Positions 1 to 9,462 are shown, numbered from the stretch's first letter. The stretch: 64,000 nucleotides of DNA from AcAMD-5 sp044343935 (GCA_044343935.1 JBIJDU010000003.1:6375-70374), one strand, 5' to 3'. Notes: generated by a model not told the origin, from the sequence alone. Numbers and translations are program-made.

Positions 1-401
1 TCAGCAAATTCCAGCATACCTACTGCAGCAAGCGAAGCAATAACAGTTTCGGTTAGGGCATCTCCAACAACTCCCATATTGGACGGCCCAAATGCCACAT
101 CGTCGCGCACTGTTGGCATAAACAATTGATCATCTGGATCTTGAAAAACGATGCCTACTTTACTGCGAATTTGTTTAATATTTTCTTGATTAACTGGCAT
201 ACCAGCAATTCGAACTTCTCCTACACCTGGAAACAAAATGCCATTTAGATGCAACACTAAAGTTGTTTTACCAGCACCATTTGGACCAAGCAGAGCAATT
301 TTCTCGCCTCGATGGACATGCAAGTCAACACCAAACAACGCTTGATGACCATCTGGATAGGCATAAGCAACCCGATTGAGTTCTAGGACTGGGTCACTCA
401 A
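1..401 (-). CDS. cbiO: ECF nickel/cobalt transporter ATP-binding protein CbiO (partial, C-terminus outside window)
   Basis: ATPase that powers the CbiMNQ membrane complex. The visible N-terminal 133 residues begin MSDPVLELN and contain Walker A (GPNGAGKT, about residue 37) and the Q-loop VFQDPDDQLF; the signature motif and Walker B lie beyond position 1. The start is a TTG at 399-401, chosen because GGAGGA sits four bases upstream and no ATG or GTG in frame fits. This TTG overlaps the cbiQ stop (TTGA), so translation is probably coupled. It is last in the visible order cbiM-cbiN-cbiQ-cbiO. The family assignment is firm; nickel or cobalt preference cannot be read from this subunit. Confidence 0.9.
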   Translation of the reverse strand, partial: MSDPVLELNRVAYAYPDGHQALFGVDLHVHRGEKIALLGPNGAGKTTLVLHLNGILFPGVGEVRIAGMPVNQENIKQIRSKVGIVFQDPDDQLFMPTVRDDVAFGPSNMGVVGDALTETVIASLAAVGMLEFA

Positions 402-1174
402 AAAATCCTCCAATTAATAACTAAAACCAAAACTGCAGCCAGCGGCAAAACAAAACCAATCGCCCATTGCGACGGCGTCGCAACTGCTATTTGATAGCTA
501 GGCATTTTGCCTTGGTAGCCACGTGAAAGCATAGCCAAATGCACTCGCTCTCCTCGTTCATAGGCCCGGATAAATAACGCGCCAGCCGCTTTAGCAATAA
601 CTGGCCAAGATCTAATCCCTGTTTCAAAATAGCCGCGGCTTTGTCGAGCGATTCGCATTCGGCGCATTTCGTCAACAACTACATCAACATATCGAACCAT
701 GAATGCTGCAATCTCAACGAGCATATTTGGCACTTTAAGTCGTGATAGCCCGGAAAGCAGATCACGCATTGGCGTAGTTGATGCCAGCGTGATTGAACTA
801 AGCACGCCAATCGTTCCCTTAAACAGCAATCCAATTCCAGCCGTAAGCCCAGCTTGCGACAACTCCAGACCTAATACTTGAACGTACGGTCCGGCAGAGA
901 AAAATGGCATCAAAATAGCAAAAATGACAAATGGCACTTCAATTACCATTCTTCGCAACACCGTTAGTGGTGGCAGCTGGGCAATTGCTATTACTGTCAA
1001 GATAATTGCAATATAAGTAACAAACAGCCACCAATTACCAAGTGGCGTGAGCACTACTACAAAAACGAAAAACAACATTGCCAGAACCTTTACTTCAGCT
1101 GGAAGTCGATGGACTACTGAATCGCGCGCAATGAGAAGCTTTCCAGCAATATCGTGCTGTTGACTAGTGCCCAA
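398..1174 (-). CDS. cbiQ: ECF transporter transmembrane (T) component CbiQ
   Basis: Integral membrane T component coupling the ATPase to the substrate-binding CbiM subunit. The 258 residues show about five to six hydrophobic segments (two after residue 28, one near 60-95, one at the C-terminus) and the diagnostic A-R-[QS]-RG motif (ARQSRGY, near residue 178) that contacts the ATPase. The start is TTG at 1172-1174, since an in-frame stop lies just upstream; no clear Shine-Dalgarno is seen. It lies nine bases after cbiN and its stop overlaps the cbiO start. CbiQ and NikQ cannot be told apart by sequence alone. Confidence 0.9.
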   Translation of the reverse strand: MGTSQQHDIAGKLLIARDSVVHRLPAEVKVLAMLFFVFVVVLTPLGNWWLFVTYIAIILTVIAIAQLPPLTVLRRMVIEVPFVIFAILMPFFSAGPYVQVLGLELSQAGLTAGIGLLFKGTIGVLSSITLASTTPMRDLLSGLSRLKVPNMLVEIAAFMVRYVDVVVDEMRRMRIARQSRGYFETGIRSWPVIAKAAGALFIRAYERGERVHLAMLSRGYQGKMPSYQIAVATPSQWAIGFVLPLAAVLVLVINWRIF

Positions 1175-1183
1175 GTTCTATAT

Positions 1184-1477
1184 TTACTTTCGCTTCGCTA
1201 GGAATTTAAACATCAACGTTGATAGCGCCAACATTAGAAGAACTCCAATTACCCCTGCTAGCGCAACTGAAAGACGGTCATCGGCAATCCCAGAAATACC
1301 ATAATCTGCAAGAGGTGAATCACCTAAGCCATGATCGGTCGCATCTGCCAAAAATCCCTTTTCTTCAGCGACTTTTTCTAAACCGTCGGGATCGCCACTT
1401 GCGTAATATGAAACAACGCCAGCAAGGATTAAAGTTACAAATACGCCAAGCGCGAAGAATTTATTTTTTAGCTTCAT
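1184..1477 (-). CDS. cbiN: Cobalt/nickel ECF transporter auxiliary subunit CbiN
   Basis: Small accessory membrane protein required for metal loading of CbiM in Cbi-type importers. The 97 residues have an N-terminal membrane helix (residues 8-27), an extracytoplasmic loop with the family hallmark PDGLEKVAEE just after it, and a second helix near residues 70-92 ending in KFLAKRK. The PDGLE motif is strong evidence for CbiN. Its ATG overlaps the cbiM stop (TAATG), so the two are translationally coupled. Normal length for the family. Confidence 0.93.
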   Translation of the reverse strand: MKLKNKFFALGVFVTLILAGVVSYYASGDPDGLEKVAEEKGFLADATDHGLGDSPLADYGISGIADDRLSVALAGVIGVLLMLALSTLMFKFLAKRK

Positions 1478-2160
1478 TAACTAACCTTGCTTTCCCTAAT
1501 CTCAAGCTCAGCCTTCACTTTCCCGCGAGCACCAAAAACTAAATCAGGTCGTAGCGCAAGTACCGCAGACACAGTCAGCAAAGTAATAATGCCCTCGCCA
1601 ATTCCGATCAACACATGCACACTAAACATGGCAATAAACACATCCATGATGTCTAGCGTGCCGGTGCCACCTAACGCATATTGGAAAACAAATGCACTAG
1701 CCGATGCCGGCACCGAAACAAGCGCTGCCAGAAACGCTCCAACGATCACACCAGTGCGGCCACGAATAAATTTTGTAACTAACTGAAAGACCAACCAGCC
1801 CGCAATAACCGTAATAATTGCCATATTGAAAACATTGAAGCCAAGCGCAGTTAGCCCGCCATCCGCAAACAACAATGCCTGCAAAATAACTACTGTGCTA
1901 ACCGCAATCATGCCGGTCCATGGCCCAACCAAAATTGCTGCTAACGCACCACCCATCAAATGGCCGCTAGTGCCCAGCGCAACTGGGAAATTCAGCATCT
2001 GCGCGGCAAATACGTAAGCTGCTACTAAGCCAGCCATTGGGGCGGCTTTCTCATCTAATTCCGCACGAGCCTTGCTCAGGGCTACGGCAAGAATTGAGGC
2101 AGAAACAGCACCAGTTCCCAGTGAAACTGGAGCGTTTATAAAGCCATCGGGTGCATGCAT
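1477..2160 (-). CDS. cbiM: Nickel/cobalt ECF transporter substrate-binding membrane protein CbiM
   Basis: Substrate-capture (S) component of the importer. The mature protein begins MHAPDGF, matching the MHIxDG N-terminus in which Met1/His2 and nearby His residues bind the metal in CbiM and NikM; GTSGHLMGG near residue 72 is the second conserved metal-binding segment. I chose the ATG at 2158-2160, not the longer frame to 2334, because the longer form runs through tRNA-Leu, while this ATG has AGGAG at good spacing and places MHxPDG exactly at the N-terminus. 227 residues. It is preceded by a promoter with a Nur-type palindrome, so uptake is probably metal-repressed and the substrate may be nickel. 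Confidence 0.93.
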   Translation of the reverse strand: MHAPDGFINAPVSLGTGAVSASILAVALSKARAELDEKAAPMAGLVAAYVFAAQMLNFPVALGTSGHLMGGALAAILVGPWTGMIAVSTVVILQALLFADGGLTALGFNVFNMAIITVIAGWLVFQLVTKFIRGRTGVIVGAFLAALVSVPASASAFVFQYALGGTGTLDIMDVFIAMFSVHVLIGIGEGIITLLTVSAVLALRPDLVFGARGKVKAELEIRESKVS

Positions 2161-2179
2161 TGGATCTCCTTTGAGGGAA

Positions 2180-2207
2180 ACCATAGAGCAAATCCACCTT
2201 TTTGCAA
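2180..2207 (-). promoter_or_regulatory. Predicted cbiM promoter
   Basis: On the minus strand TTGCAA (2202-2207) and TATGGT (2180-2185) are separated by 16 bases and lie about 20 bases before the cbiM ATG. The -35 hexamer is part of the inverted repeat at 2197-2223, so a bound repressor would block RNA polymerase. Prediction from hexamers and spacing only. Confidence 0.5.
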
Positions 2208-2223
2208 ACTCTTTGCAAAAAGG
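2197..2223. promoter_or_regulatory. Nur-box-like operator upstream of cbiMNQO
   Basis: A perfect inverted repeat with 12-base arms (CCTTTTTGCAAA and its complement) and a 3-base centre. It contains TTGCAA-N5-TTGCAA, matching the consensus I recall for the nickel-responsive Fur-family regulator Nur of Streptomyces. It overlaps the predicted -35 of cbiM, the expected place for a repressor site. No run of T follows, so a terminator is unlikely. No nur gene is in the window. Confidence 0.6.
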
Positions 2224-2267
2224 CCGCCGCGGCACGGGATTCCCCCCTGCATTACCCTTACCCCCCT

Positions 2268-2352
2268 GCGGAAGTGGCGAAATTGGCAGACGCACTGGAT
2301 TTAGGTTCCAGCGCTTTCGGGCGTAGGGGTTCAAGTCCCCTCTTCCGCACCA
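2268..2352 (+). tRNA. tRNA-Leu (anticodon UAG)
   Basis: An 85-base gene with encoded CCA. The acceptor stem GCGGAAG pairs with CTTCCGC (2342-2348), discriminator A at 2349. The anticodon arm CTGGA-TTTAGGT-TCCAG gives anticodon TAG, reading CUA and related leucine codons. A long variable arm and the T arm (GGGGTTCAAGTCCCC) confirm a class II tRNA. It diverges from cbiM and is followed directly by an intrinsic terminator. Confidence 0.97.
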
Positions 2353-2356
2353 AAAG

Positions 2357-2398
2357 AAAACCGAGTCAGATTTTTGTCTGGCTCGGTTTTCTTTCTTT
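2357..2398 (+). terminator. Intrinsic terminator after tRNA-Leu (possibly bidirectional)
   Basis: A 14-bp stem (AAAACCGAGTCAGA at 2357-2370 with TCTGGCTCGGTTTT at 2377-2390, one G-T pair) and a 6-base loop, followed by a T-rich tract. The A-rich 5' side means it could also end hpf transcripts from the other strand. It is one of the few clear terminators in the window. Confidence 0.85.
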
Positions 2399-2406
2399 TA
2401 GATTAC

Positions 2407-2970
2407 TTAAGCGGTGCCGTTTTCCATCGTGATGATGCCATAGCTGTAGCCACGTCGCCGATAAACCACTGCAGGTTTATTGGTCCTAGTATCTACAAAA
2501 ATATAGAAATCATGATCCAGCATCTCCATCGCGTCAATTGCTTCTTCGCGAGTTAGTTTCTGGGCCAAATGCGACTTCTCCCTGACAATTTGATAGTCAT
2601 CGGAAGCGAAATCTGTTGGTTCATCTTCGGGCAGCGCTAATGGCATCTCTTTAAGTGAACGATGCTTAACATCTTTATTTCGTTCATGCACTTTACGAAG
2701 CTGCAATTCAAATTTTTCTGCTGCCATATCAAATGCCGAAATGTTGTCACTATTTGCTGCTTCGGCGCGCACTAATGGACCTGCGCCATGACTGGTCAAC
2801 TGAACTTTATGTGCACCATCTCCATGTCGAGGGTTCTGTTCCAAATTTACCTCAACATCTACTCGATCAATTCGAACGCCAAAGCGTTCCATGCGTAATA
2901 ACCGTTCATGCACTCGTTCTTTAAACGGATCACTCAGATGAGATTTCTTACTGTGAATTTGAATATCCAT
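2407..2970 (-). CDS. hpf: Ribosome hibernation promoting factor, long form
   Basis: Dimerises and silences 70S ribosomes as 100S particles in slow growth or starvation. The 187 residues have the N-terminal S30AE/HPF domain (residues 1-100, starting MDIQIHSKK) and the C-terminal dimerisation domain of long HPF (about 125-187, with LDHDFYIFVD and YRRRGYSYG). AGGAGG precedes the ATG at correct spacing. In mycobacteria the homologue also lies near lpqB-mtrB-mtrA. It converges on tRNA-Leu with a terminator between them. Confidence 0.95.
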   Translation of the reverse strand: MDIQIHSKKSHLSDPFKERVHERLLRMERFGVRIDRVDVEVNLEQNPRHGDGAHKVQLTSHGAGPLVRAEAANSDNISAFDMAAEKFELQLRKVHERNKDVKHRSLKEMPLALPEDEPTDFASDDYQIVREKSHLAQKLTREEAIDAMEMLDHDFYIFVDTRTNKPAVVYRRRGYSYGIITMENGTA

Positions 2971-3107
2971 GCATGCCTCCTCGCCGGCGATTTAGCTACC
3001 CCAAACCTACTCTCGAACCGACCAAGCTGTCATCTAATAATTCATCCCATTTCGGAAAAACTTGAGGGGTTAATCACACAAATAGGTGAGGGTTCATTAA
3101 CAAATCG

Positions 3108-4772
3108 TTATTCCCTCGGGAAGGTAGCGCTTATCCCCGTCCCAATCTGATCCCATGATGATTGAGAACGCAGCCAGATTCGCTGTTGCCCATCTTGCGC
3201 AACCAGACTGCCAAATCCATTTGCGGCGAGGTAAGTGGCTCCAGCTGGTAATTGCACAATTGTTTGAGCCGCTGTTGCAATGTTCGCCAACACAGCTACT
3301 GGCTCTTGCTGATTCGGGAAAAAAACTAACATGACAACTTCAGTTGAGCTAAACCAATTTAAGCTCGCCACACTTCCGGTTATATTCAGAATAGTCAGTC
3401 TGTCTTGCAGCGCAATATTGCGATCCGATTTCGCCAATCGCACAATTGAAAGTGTTGCTTGAGAACCCGATTGGCTGATCACTGCAACTCTCACATTATC
3501 TGGGCCAACCATGGCATGACTAAGTTGTGAGCCAGGTGGGATTTCTAAATTTGCTGGCAACAGATTAATGCCATCATAACCAAAGAGCGTGCGACTGGAT
3601 TGATTCACAAACCACAAAGTTCCATTGGCATCAAAATTTAAATCGGTAACTTGTGATACTTGATTTATTATTCGCGGCAGTTGAGAACGATAGCCAACCG
3701 CAATTTCACCTCTACTTGGAAGTGAGACTGCAATGCGTTGCTCGTCGCTGGCGATACTTAGATCGCTTGGATTACTAAACTCTGATAGCCAGGAACTTAC
3801 TCTCAAATTAGTGGTCGGTTGAACCAAATCACCACTAGTTGAAATTGCATAAAGGTTGGTTACTTTGACAGACCTATTTCCTGGCCAATTATCAGTTGCC
3901 AAATCCATCGGATTAGCAATTCCACTTACGCTCAACAGCTGACCTCCAACCGTAACTTCTAGCTGAGCAACATCCGTAAGTGGCTGCAGCGTCTGTGCGA
4001 GTTGACCAATTAGCAAGGATTGCTCTCTGTTATTTAGACGAAGCAATTCCACATTGAAGTCCACAATGACTCGACTATCAATCTGCTGAACCGATTCAAG
4101 CCCACCTGAGATTTGTGAATCCAGCAAATTCACCACCGCTGGTTTTAACCATTCATTACTGCCATAACTCAATGCCCGCACCAATTGAGTTGCAGCATCT
4201 AGTCGTTGTGAGATTGCAATAAAATCAGGGACCAGTTTTGTTCGCTGTTTATCAACAAACCATAAGGTTGCAATCTCGAAGTTCCGCTGAAATTCGGTTC
4301 TTGGTAGCAAAATACCGGCAGGTGGATTTGTTATTCGCCATTCACCCAATTCTTGAGTTAAAAAGAAATCAACCGATTGAGTGCCTAACGAGGGCGCAAA
4401 TGATGGGCGAAACTCTTCGTCTAAGGTCAACTTAGGTATGCCAACTGCAGAAACAGTGGTCTGGTTGGCTTGGCTTAAGTTAAGTGCAGTTTCAAATACC
4501 TGAATACCTGCTGATGGTGACCATTCTGCCGCTATGGCATCAGCAAGATATTCACGAGCAATCGAATAGTCACCGAGCGGGCTCGCATTCGCAGCTAAAA
4601 ATCCAGTCACAATTTCAAGTTGTGATGCGCCACGTCTTGGGGCACGCGGAAATATTGTTTCTGCTGGAGTTTGATCAACTGCACCAATTTCTAATCCAGA
4701 CGTTACTGGACCAGCTGTTGGAATGCTGCCACAGCCTGCTAGCAATAAAAAGGTCAACAAATACTTTTTCAT
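3108..4772 (-). CDS. lpqB: Lipoprotein LpqB of the MtrAB system
   Basis: Membrane-anchored lipoprotein that in mycobacteria interacts with the MtrB sensor domain and affects cell division and wall stress signalling. The 554 residues start with a lipoprotein signal (MKKYLLTFLLLAGC, lipobox LAGC, Cys14). An N-terminal GerMN-like region (about residues 40-290) is followed by a C-terminal beta-propeller-like region of repeated short strands (about 300-554), the usual LpqB architecture. Its ATG overlaps the mtrB stop (ATGA). The sequence is divergent; the assignment rests on signal peptide, length, architecture and position. Confidence 0.87.
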   Translation of the reverse strand: MKKYLLTFLLLAGCGSIPTAGPVTSGLEIGAVDQTPAETIFPRAPRRGASQLEIVTGFLAANASPLGDYSIAREYLADAIAAEWSPSAGIQVFETALNLSQANQTTVSAVGIPKLTLDEEFRPSFAPSLGTQSVDFFLTQELGEWRITNPPAGILLPRTEFQRNFEIATLWFVDKQRTKLVPDFIAISQRLDAATQLVRALSYGSNEWLKPAVVNLLDSQISGGLESVQQIDSRVIVDFNVELLRLNNREQSLLIGQLAQTLQPLTDVAQLEVTVGGQLLSVSGIANPMDLATDNWPGNRSVKVTNLYAISTSGDLVQPTTNLRVSSWLSEFSNPSDLSIASDEQRIAVSLPSRGEIAVGYRSQLPRIINQVSQVTDLNFDANGTLWFVNQSSRTLFGYDGINLLPANLEIPPGSQLSHAMVGPDNVRVAVISQSGSQATLSIVRLAKSDRNIALQDRLTILNITGSVASLNWFSSTEVVMLVFFPNQQEPVAVLANIATAAQTIVQLPAGATYLAANGFGSLVAQDGQQRIWLRSQSSWDQIGTGISATFPRE

Positions 4773-6259
4773 GAGAGCACAGCTGAACTTACTTTTGGTA
4801 ATTTAATGATGAAAGTGGTGCCACCGTTAACTGTGTCCTGCACCTCTATCTCGCCATCATGCTGCTTCACATCTTCCATGGCAATTGATAATCCCAAGCC
4901 AGATCCACCATGATCGCGAGATCTAGATGGATCTGCTCGCCAGAATCGCTCAAACACTTGTTTTTTCTGGTCAACAGTCAAACCAACACCATAATCAACA
5001 ACGGCAATTACGCACGAATCATCTGTGTCAAATATGACTATCTCTATTTGTGTTGTGCCAGAGTGTTTGATTGCATTGGTGACTAAATTTCGCAGCGCTC
5101 GCTCAATACGTCGACTATCAATGTTTATTGACAGTAGCGGTGCTGAATCAGTTACCTTGATCTGGATATTCGCAGCAGCTGCAACTGGCGCTACCGTATC
5201 CAAAGCACGCTGGACTAGTTCGGCAACCTGATAAGTTGAGATTTGTAGTGGTGATGCACCAGCATCCATTCGACTAATTTCCAGTAAGTCTGCCAGCATT
5301 ATTTCAAATCTATCAAGTTCACCCTGTAATAACTCAGCAGCTCTCGCCATCTCTGGTGGAAATTCATCTCTTTTTGCATGTAACAAATCCGCTGCTAACC
5401 GCACGGTAGTTACTGGCGTACGTAATTCATGGCTTACATCAGAAACAAACCGCTGCTGCACAATTGATAACTCCTCTAGCCGCTTGATTTGCTTTTCTAA
5501 AGTTGCGGTCATTGAATTAAACGAGTGTGCCCAACGGGCGACTTCATCTTCGCCAGAAACTTGTAGTCGCTGATCTAACAATCCATTAGCAATTTTCTGC
5601 GCAGTATCTGCTGCTGCTCGAATTGGATCGGTAATTCTTCTGGTCAGAAAAATCACAACTAGAATCAAACTTGCTGCAAGCAGAATGCTGATAAAGACAA
5701 GTGAGGACTGCACCACATCCAATAATTGTTGTTGTTGAGTTGTTGGGTAAAGTAGAAACAAGCCATATTGCTGTTGTTGGGCAATGCTAAGTGGTGCACC
5801 AACCGCAATTGCCGGAACACTACTGCCATCTACATAATTGATGGTGCTGTAGGTCCATTGCTGAGAATTCTCAGCAAATACTTTTACCAACAACTCCGCA
5901 GTCACCGAACTTGGCAGCACAGAGTTAGTTGAACGCTCTGGTCCACCACCATTTGATAACAGCACTACTTCATAGGCAGCTGGCTCGCCAGAGCGTCTGG
6001 CTAAGGTTGCTACCACAGAATCAACCACCGCAGCGGTTGGTGGAACATTAGGTCCAAAAGAATCAACTACATCTTGCGCAAACTCAAGACCAACTACCGC
6101 GTCAATTAGTGATTCATCAACTTTTGCCTCAACGACTCGAGTTTGTACTTGATTAATTAGCAGCGCAGCAGAACCAATAACTATAGCCAGGATCAAGAAA
6201 CTGGAACTTGCTACCACTCGCAACGAAAGCGATCTTCGCCATCGCGCTAGCGGACTCAT
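4769..6259 (-). CDS. mtrB: Sensor histidine kinase MtrB
   Basis: Membrane histidine kinase partner of MtrA, controlling wall hydrolases and division genes in Actinobacteria. The 496 residues contain a first membrane helix (about 18-36), an extracytoplasmic sensor region, a second helix (about 186-206), HAMP (207-260), HisKA with the phospho-acceptor His277 in SDVSHELRTP, and a HATPase domain with NLVTNAIKHS and GGSGLGLSIA. It overlaps mtrA upstream and lpqB downstream by four bases (ATGA), indicating one coupled operon. Confidence 0.95.
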   Translation of the reverse strand: MSPLARWRRSLSLRVVASSSFLILAIVIGSAALLINQVQTRVVEAKVDESLIDAVVGLEFAQDVVDSFGPNVPPTAAVVDSVVATLARRSGEPAAYEVVLLSNGGGPERSTNSVLPSSVTAELLVKVFAENSQQWTYSTINYVDGSSVPAIAVGAPLSIAQQQQYGLFLLYPTTQQQQLLDVVQSSLVFISILLAASLILVVIFLTRRITDPIRAAADTAQKIANGLLDQRLQVSGEDEVARWAHSFNSMTATLEKQIKRLEELSIVQQRFVSDVSHELRTPVTTVRLAADLLHAKRDEFPPEMARAAELLQGELDRFEIMLADLLEISRMDAGASPLQISTYQVAELVQRALDTVAPVAAAANIQIKVTDSAPLLSINIDSRRIERALRNLVTNAIKHSGTTQIEIVIFDTDDSCVIAVVDYGVGLTVDQKKQVFERFWRADPSRSRDHGGSGLGLSIAMEDVKQHDGEIEVQDTVNGGTTFIIKLPKVSSAVLS

Positions 6260-6936
6260 ACCACGCTCGCCTTGTAACCAACGCCTCTGACAGTTAGCAC
6301 AATTGTTGGATTCTCTGGATCGTCTTCAATTTTCGCACGTAGTCGCTGCACATGAACATTAACTAATCTGGTATCTGCTGGATGTCGATATCCCCAAACC
6401 TCTTGGAGCAATACTTCCCGAGTGAAAACTTGGCCAGGTTTTTTCAGCAAGCAAACTAATAAGTCAAATTCCAGCGGGGTCAATTGAATAGCGCTGCCAT
6501 TCTTATTGACAGTGTGCCCGTTAACATCAATTGACAGTGAGCCATAGGCCAATGATGCCGTGTCTTTAGTAATTTCTCGTCTTGCTCGTGCGCGCAGCCT
6601 TGCCACAAGTTCGCGTGGCTTAAACGGCTTAACAATGTAATCATCAGCGCCAGCTTCTAGGCCAAGCACCACGTCTGAGGTATCACCCCGCGCGGTAAGC
6701 ATAATTATTGGCGTGCCAGATTCAGCGCGAATTTCCCGGCAAATCTGTACCCCATCTTTGCCCGGTAACATCACATCAAGTAACACTAAATCAGGCTTTT
6801 GATTTCGGAATGTAGTTAGTGCAGTTGCGCCATCTAGACAAAATAGCGGCTCAAAGCCTTCGGCCCGCAGCACAATTCCCAGCATCTCGGCTAGGGCTGA
6901 ATCATCGTCAACCACAAGGACACGAACTACACTCAT
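6256..6936 (-). CDS. mtrA: DNA-binding response regulator MtrA
   Basis: OmpR-family regulator phosphorylated by MtrB. The 226 residues have a receiver domain (1-115) with acidic pocket DDD at 10-12, phospho-acceptor Asp54 (LVLLDVMLPG) and a switch Lys in IVKPF, then a winged-helix DNA-binding domain (130-226, with TPLEFDLLVCLL and VRGVGYK). I used the ATG at 6934-6936 because it places the first beta strand (VRVLVVDDD) at the N-terminus as in homologues; a longer frame to 6990 would add 18 unrelated residues. GGGGAGG lies about 15 bases upstream, rather far. Confidence 0.95.
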   Translation of the reverse strand: MSVVRVLVVDDDSALAEMLGIVLRAEGFEPLFCLDGATALTTFRNQKPDLVLLDVMLPGKDGVQICREIRAESGTPIIMLTARGDTSDVVLGLEAGADDYIVKPFKPRELVARLRARARREITKDTASLAYGSLSIDVNGHTVNKNGSAIQLTPLEFDLLVCLLKKPGQVFTREVLLQEVWGYRHPADTRLVNVHVQRLRAKIEDDPENPTIVLTVRGVGYKASVV

Positions 6937-6997
6937 GGGGTAATCGTGCCACCTCCCCAAATTCACTGATCGGCACACCCGAAGGAGCAAAGACTAA

Positions 6998-7972
6998 ATG
7001 GCAAACCTAGGTAATGAACAGCCGTTTCCGGGTTCAATTCCATTCCGGCCGTTAGCTATCGGCGATATTTTAGCTGGATTGCTGCGCACCGTGAAGCTCA
7101 CCTGGCGGGTGTTATTGGTGGTGGGTTTAGTAGTGGGATTTGCCGCCGGCGTCCTCTCGTTAGTTATCACTTTCATCTCTAACTTATTTGGCTTAGATGA
7201 AGCCGAGCAAACAATTGCCGAGTCGGCAGCTAACGCCACCACAAATGAAGAATTGATTGCCGCATTTGCAGATCTATCTGACAACCTATCTAGTATTTTG
7301 TTGGGCTTTTCACTTGCGCTGGTCTCAGCGTTGGTGATGCAAGTAATCGCAACAGGCGTTATTACACATATTGCAGCTGATGCCATCTTGGGTAAAAGGA
7401 TTTCTGGAAGTGACGCATGGGTGCGAATTCAACCGCGGATTTTGGGATTAATTGGCTTATCAATTGCCGTGTTTTTGATTGCGATTGCTGGTGCTGCAAT
7501 AGGCGTAGTGCCAATTTTGTTACTGGCACCGTTCACCTCTGGTATCTCTGCTGGTTTCATCATTATTGGATTGGTGGCAGCGTTAGTTTTTGCAATCGCA
7601 GTTAGCATTCGATTAGGACTTGCTGCACCGATTTACATTTTGGAGCAAACCACAATTGGCAAAGCACTAATTCGTTCAAATGAATTAGTTAAAGGCAGCA
7701 GTTGGCGAGTGTTGGGGTATGTAATTCTCAGTTCAATTATTGCGCAGATTCTTGGTAGTGTTTTCTCAGCACCAACTCAATCTGCCGCGATTGCTGCTGC
7801 GGCAGCTGATCCTGCTTCGAGCACTGCAACTTTTTTGGAAAGTATTTCAACTGTTATATCAACTGCAGTTGCATTACCTGTAACCGCAACCGTGCTCACC
7901 TTGGTCTACGCGGATTTACGCATTCGCAAAGAGAACTTTGCGGATGAACTACGCCGGGCTAGCGAGGGCTAG
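6998..7972 (+). CDS. Multi-pass membrane protein (GPDPase membrane-domain-like)
   Basis: A 324-residue membrane protein of unknown function. It opens with a short cytoplasmic segment ([17 protein letters not shown]) resembling the RPLxLGDIL start of actinobacterial proteins with the glycerophosphodiester phosphodiesterase membrane domain. About six hydrophobic segments follow, at roughly 34-58, 104-130, 150-175, 180-205, 240-255 and 290-310. No catalytic phosphodiesterase motif is visible, so enzymatic activity should not be assumed. It is divergent from mtrA, and its stop lies inside a CTAG shared with the ahcY stop on the other strand. Confidence 0.7.
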   Translation: MANLGNEQPFPGSIPFRPLAIGDILAGLLRTVKLTWRVLLVVGLVVGFAAGVLSLVITFISNLFGLDEAEQTIAESAANATTNEELIAAFADLSDNLSSILLGFSLALVSALVMQVIATGVITHIAADAILGKRISGSDAWVRIQPRILGLIGLSIAVFLIAIAGAAIGVVPILLLAPFTSGISAGFIIIGLVAALVFAIAVSIRLGLAAPIYILEQTTIGKALIRSNELVKGSSWRVLGYVILSSIIAQILGSVFSAPTQSAAIAAAAADPASSTATFLESISTVISTAVALPVTATVLTLVYADLRIRKENFADELRRASEG

Positions 7973-9462
7973 TAGCGATAGTGATCTGGCTTGAATGGGC
8001 CGCTCTTAGTTACACCCATGTATTCGGCTTGCTCCGTGGTTAATTCAGTAAGCGATACGCCAAGTGCAGTTAAGTGCAGTCGAGCCACTTTCTCGTCTAG
8101 GTGCTTTGGCAGCGTGTAGACACCAATTGGATAGGCACCAGTGTTGGTGAACAACTCAATTTGCGCTAGCACCTGATTGGTGAACGAGGTTGACATCACA
8201 AATGATGGGTGACCAGTTGCATTGCCTAGGTTTAGCAGGCGACCTTCCGATAGCACAATGATTGATTTGTGATCTGGGAAGATCCATTCATCAACTTGTG
8301 GCTTGATGTTATTGCGCACAACTCCTGGCACCTTGGCAAGTCCAGCCATATCAATTTCATTATCAAAATGGCCAATGTTGCCCAAAATGGCCTGATGACG
8401 CATCTGACGCATGTGATCAACAGTGACCACGTTCTTGCAACCAGTTGCAGTGATCACAATGTCTGCTTCACCAATTACTTCTTCTAAAGTTTTTACGGTG
8501 TAGCCATCCATTGCGGCCTGCAGCGCACAAATTGGATCAATCTCAGTTACCACAACGCGAGCACCCTGGCCGCGTAGTGATTCAGCTGAACCCTTACCGA
8601 CATCGCCATAACCGCAGATAACGGCAAGCTTGCCAGCAATCAACACATCAGTTGCGCGATTAATGCCGTCGATCAATGAGTGGCGGCAGCCGTACTTGTT
8701 ATCAAACTTACTCTTAGTTACCGCATCGTTTACGTTAATTGCTGGGAAGAGCAACTTGCTCTCTTTTGCCATTTCATATAGTCGATGCACACCAGTTGTT
8801 GTCTCTTCCGTTACACCTTTTATGCCAGCGGCAATCTTGGTCCAGCGCTGATTGTCCGCGGCTAAGGAAGCGGCCAAAGTTTGTAGCACTACTGCGAATT
8901 CTTCAGAGTCTGCTGTTGCTGGATCAGCAACAATGCCTGTGCGCTCAGCTTCTTTACCTAAGTGCACCAACATGGTGGCATCGCCACCATCATCCAAGAT
9001 CATGTTTGGTCCCTTGCCATCTGGCCAAATTAGAACCTGCTCAGTGCACCACCAATATTCTTCAAGTGATTCACCTTTCCAGGCATAAACTGGAACGCCA
9101 GCTGGTTTATTAACACTGCCGTTAGGTCCAACTACTACTGCTGCTGCAGCATGATCTTGGGTGGAGAAAATGTTGCAGCTAGCCCAACGGACTTCAGCAC
9201 CCAACTCAACCAAGGTCTCAATTAGCACTGCAGTTTGCACAGTCATATGCAATGAGCCGGTAATGCGAGCACCCTTAAGCGGCTTGCTGGTGCCGAACTC
9301 ACGGCGCATTGCCATTAGGCCTGGCATCTCGTTCTCAGCAAGATTAATCTCTTTGCGACCAAATTCAGCAAGTGATAAATCGGCAACTTTATAGTCTGGG
9401 GCATAGCCAGAATTTGAAAGTACGTCTGAGCCGATGGTGGCAGTACCAAGATCTAGCGCCAT
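7969..9462 (-). CDS. ahcY: S-adenosyl-L-homocysteine hydrolase
   Basis: Cytosolic NAD-dependent enzyme splitting S-adenosylhomocysteine to adenosine and homocysteine, relieving product inhibition of methyltransferases. The 497 residues show the substrate domain ([15 protein letters not shown]), the long actinobacterial insert, the NAD-binding motif [13 protein letters not shown] and the terminal KPDHYRY whose Lys/Tyr close the dimer-partner NAD site. I start at ATG 9460-9462, with GGAG five bases upstream; the longer frame to 9510 has no ribosome site. The adenosine formed may feed the deaminase and phosphorylase encoded further along. Confidence 0.97.
   Translation of the reverse strand: MALDLGTATIGSDVLSNSGYAPDYKVADLSLAEFGRKEINLAENEMPGLMAMRREFGTSKPLKGARITGSLHMTVQTAVLIETLVELGAEVRWASCNIFSTQDHAAAAVVVGPNGSVNKPAGVPVYAWKGESLEEYWWCTEQVLIWPDGKGPNMILDDGGDATMLVHLGKEAERTGIVADPATADSEEFAVVLQTLAASLAADNQRWTKIAAGIKGVTEETTTGVHRLYEMAKESKLLFPAINVNDAVTKSKFDNKYGCRHSLIDGINRATDVLIAGKLAVICGYGDVGKGSAESLRGQGARVVVTEIDPICALQAAMDGYTVKTLEEVIGEADIVITATGCKNVVTVDHMRQMRHQAILGNIGHFDNEIDMAGLAKVPGVVRNNIKPQVDEWIFPDHKSIIVLSEGRLLNLGNATGHPSFVMSTSFTNQVLAQIELFTNTGAYPIGVYTLPKHLDEKVARLHLTALGVSLTELTTEQAEYMGVTKSGPFKPDHYRY

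Noticed and set aside
2161..2267. Cobalamin riboswitch upstream of cbiMNQO
   Set aside because: The gap is only about 107 bases and no conserved B12-box core is seen; the strong palindrome fits a protein operator better.
2161..2334. N-terminal extension of cbiM to 2334
   Set aside because: It would read through tRNA-Leu antisense and the operator, and removes the required MHxPDG N-terminus.
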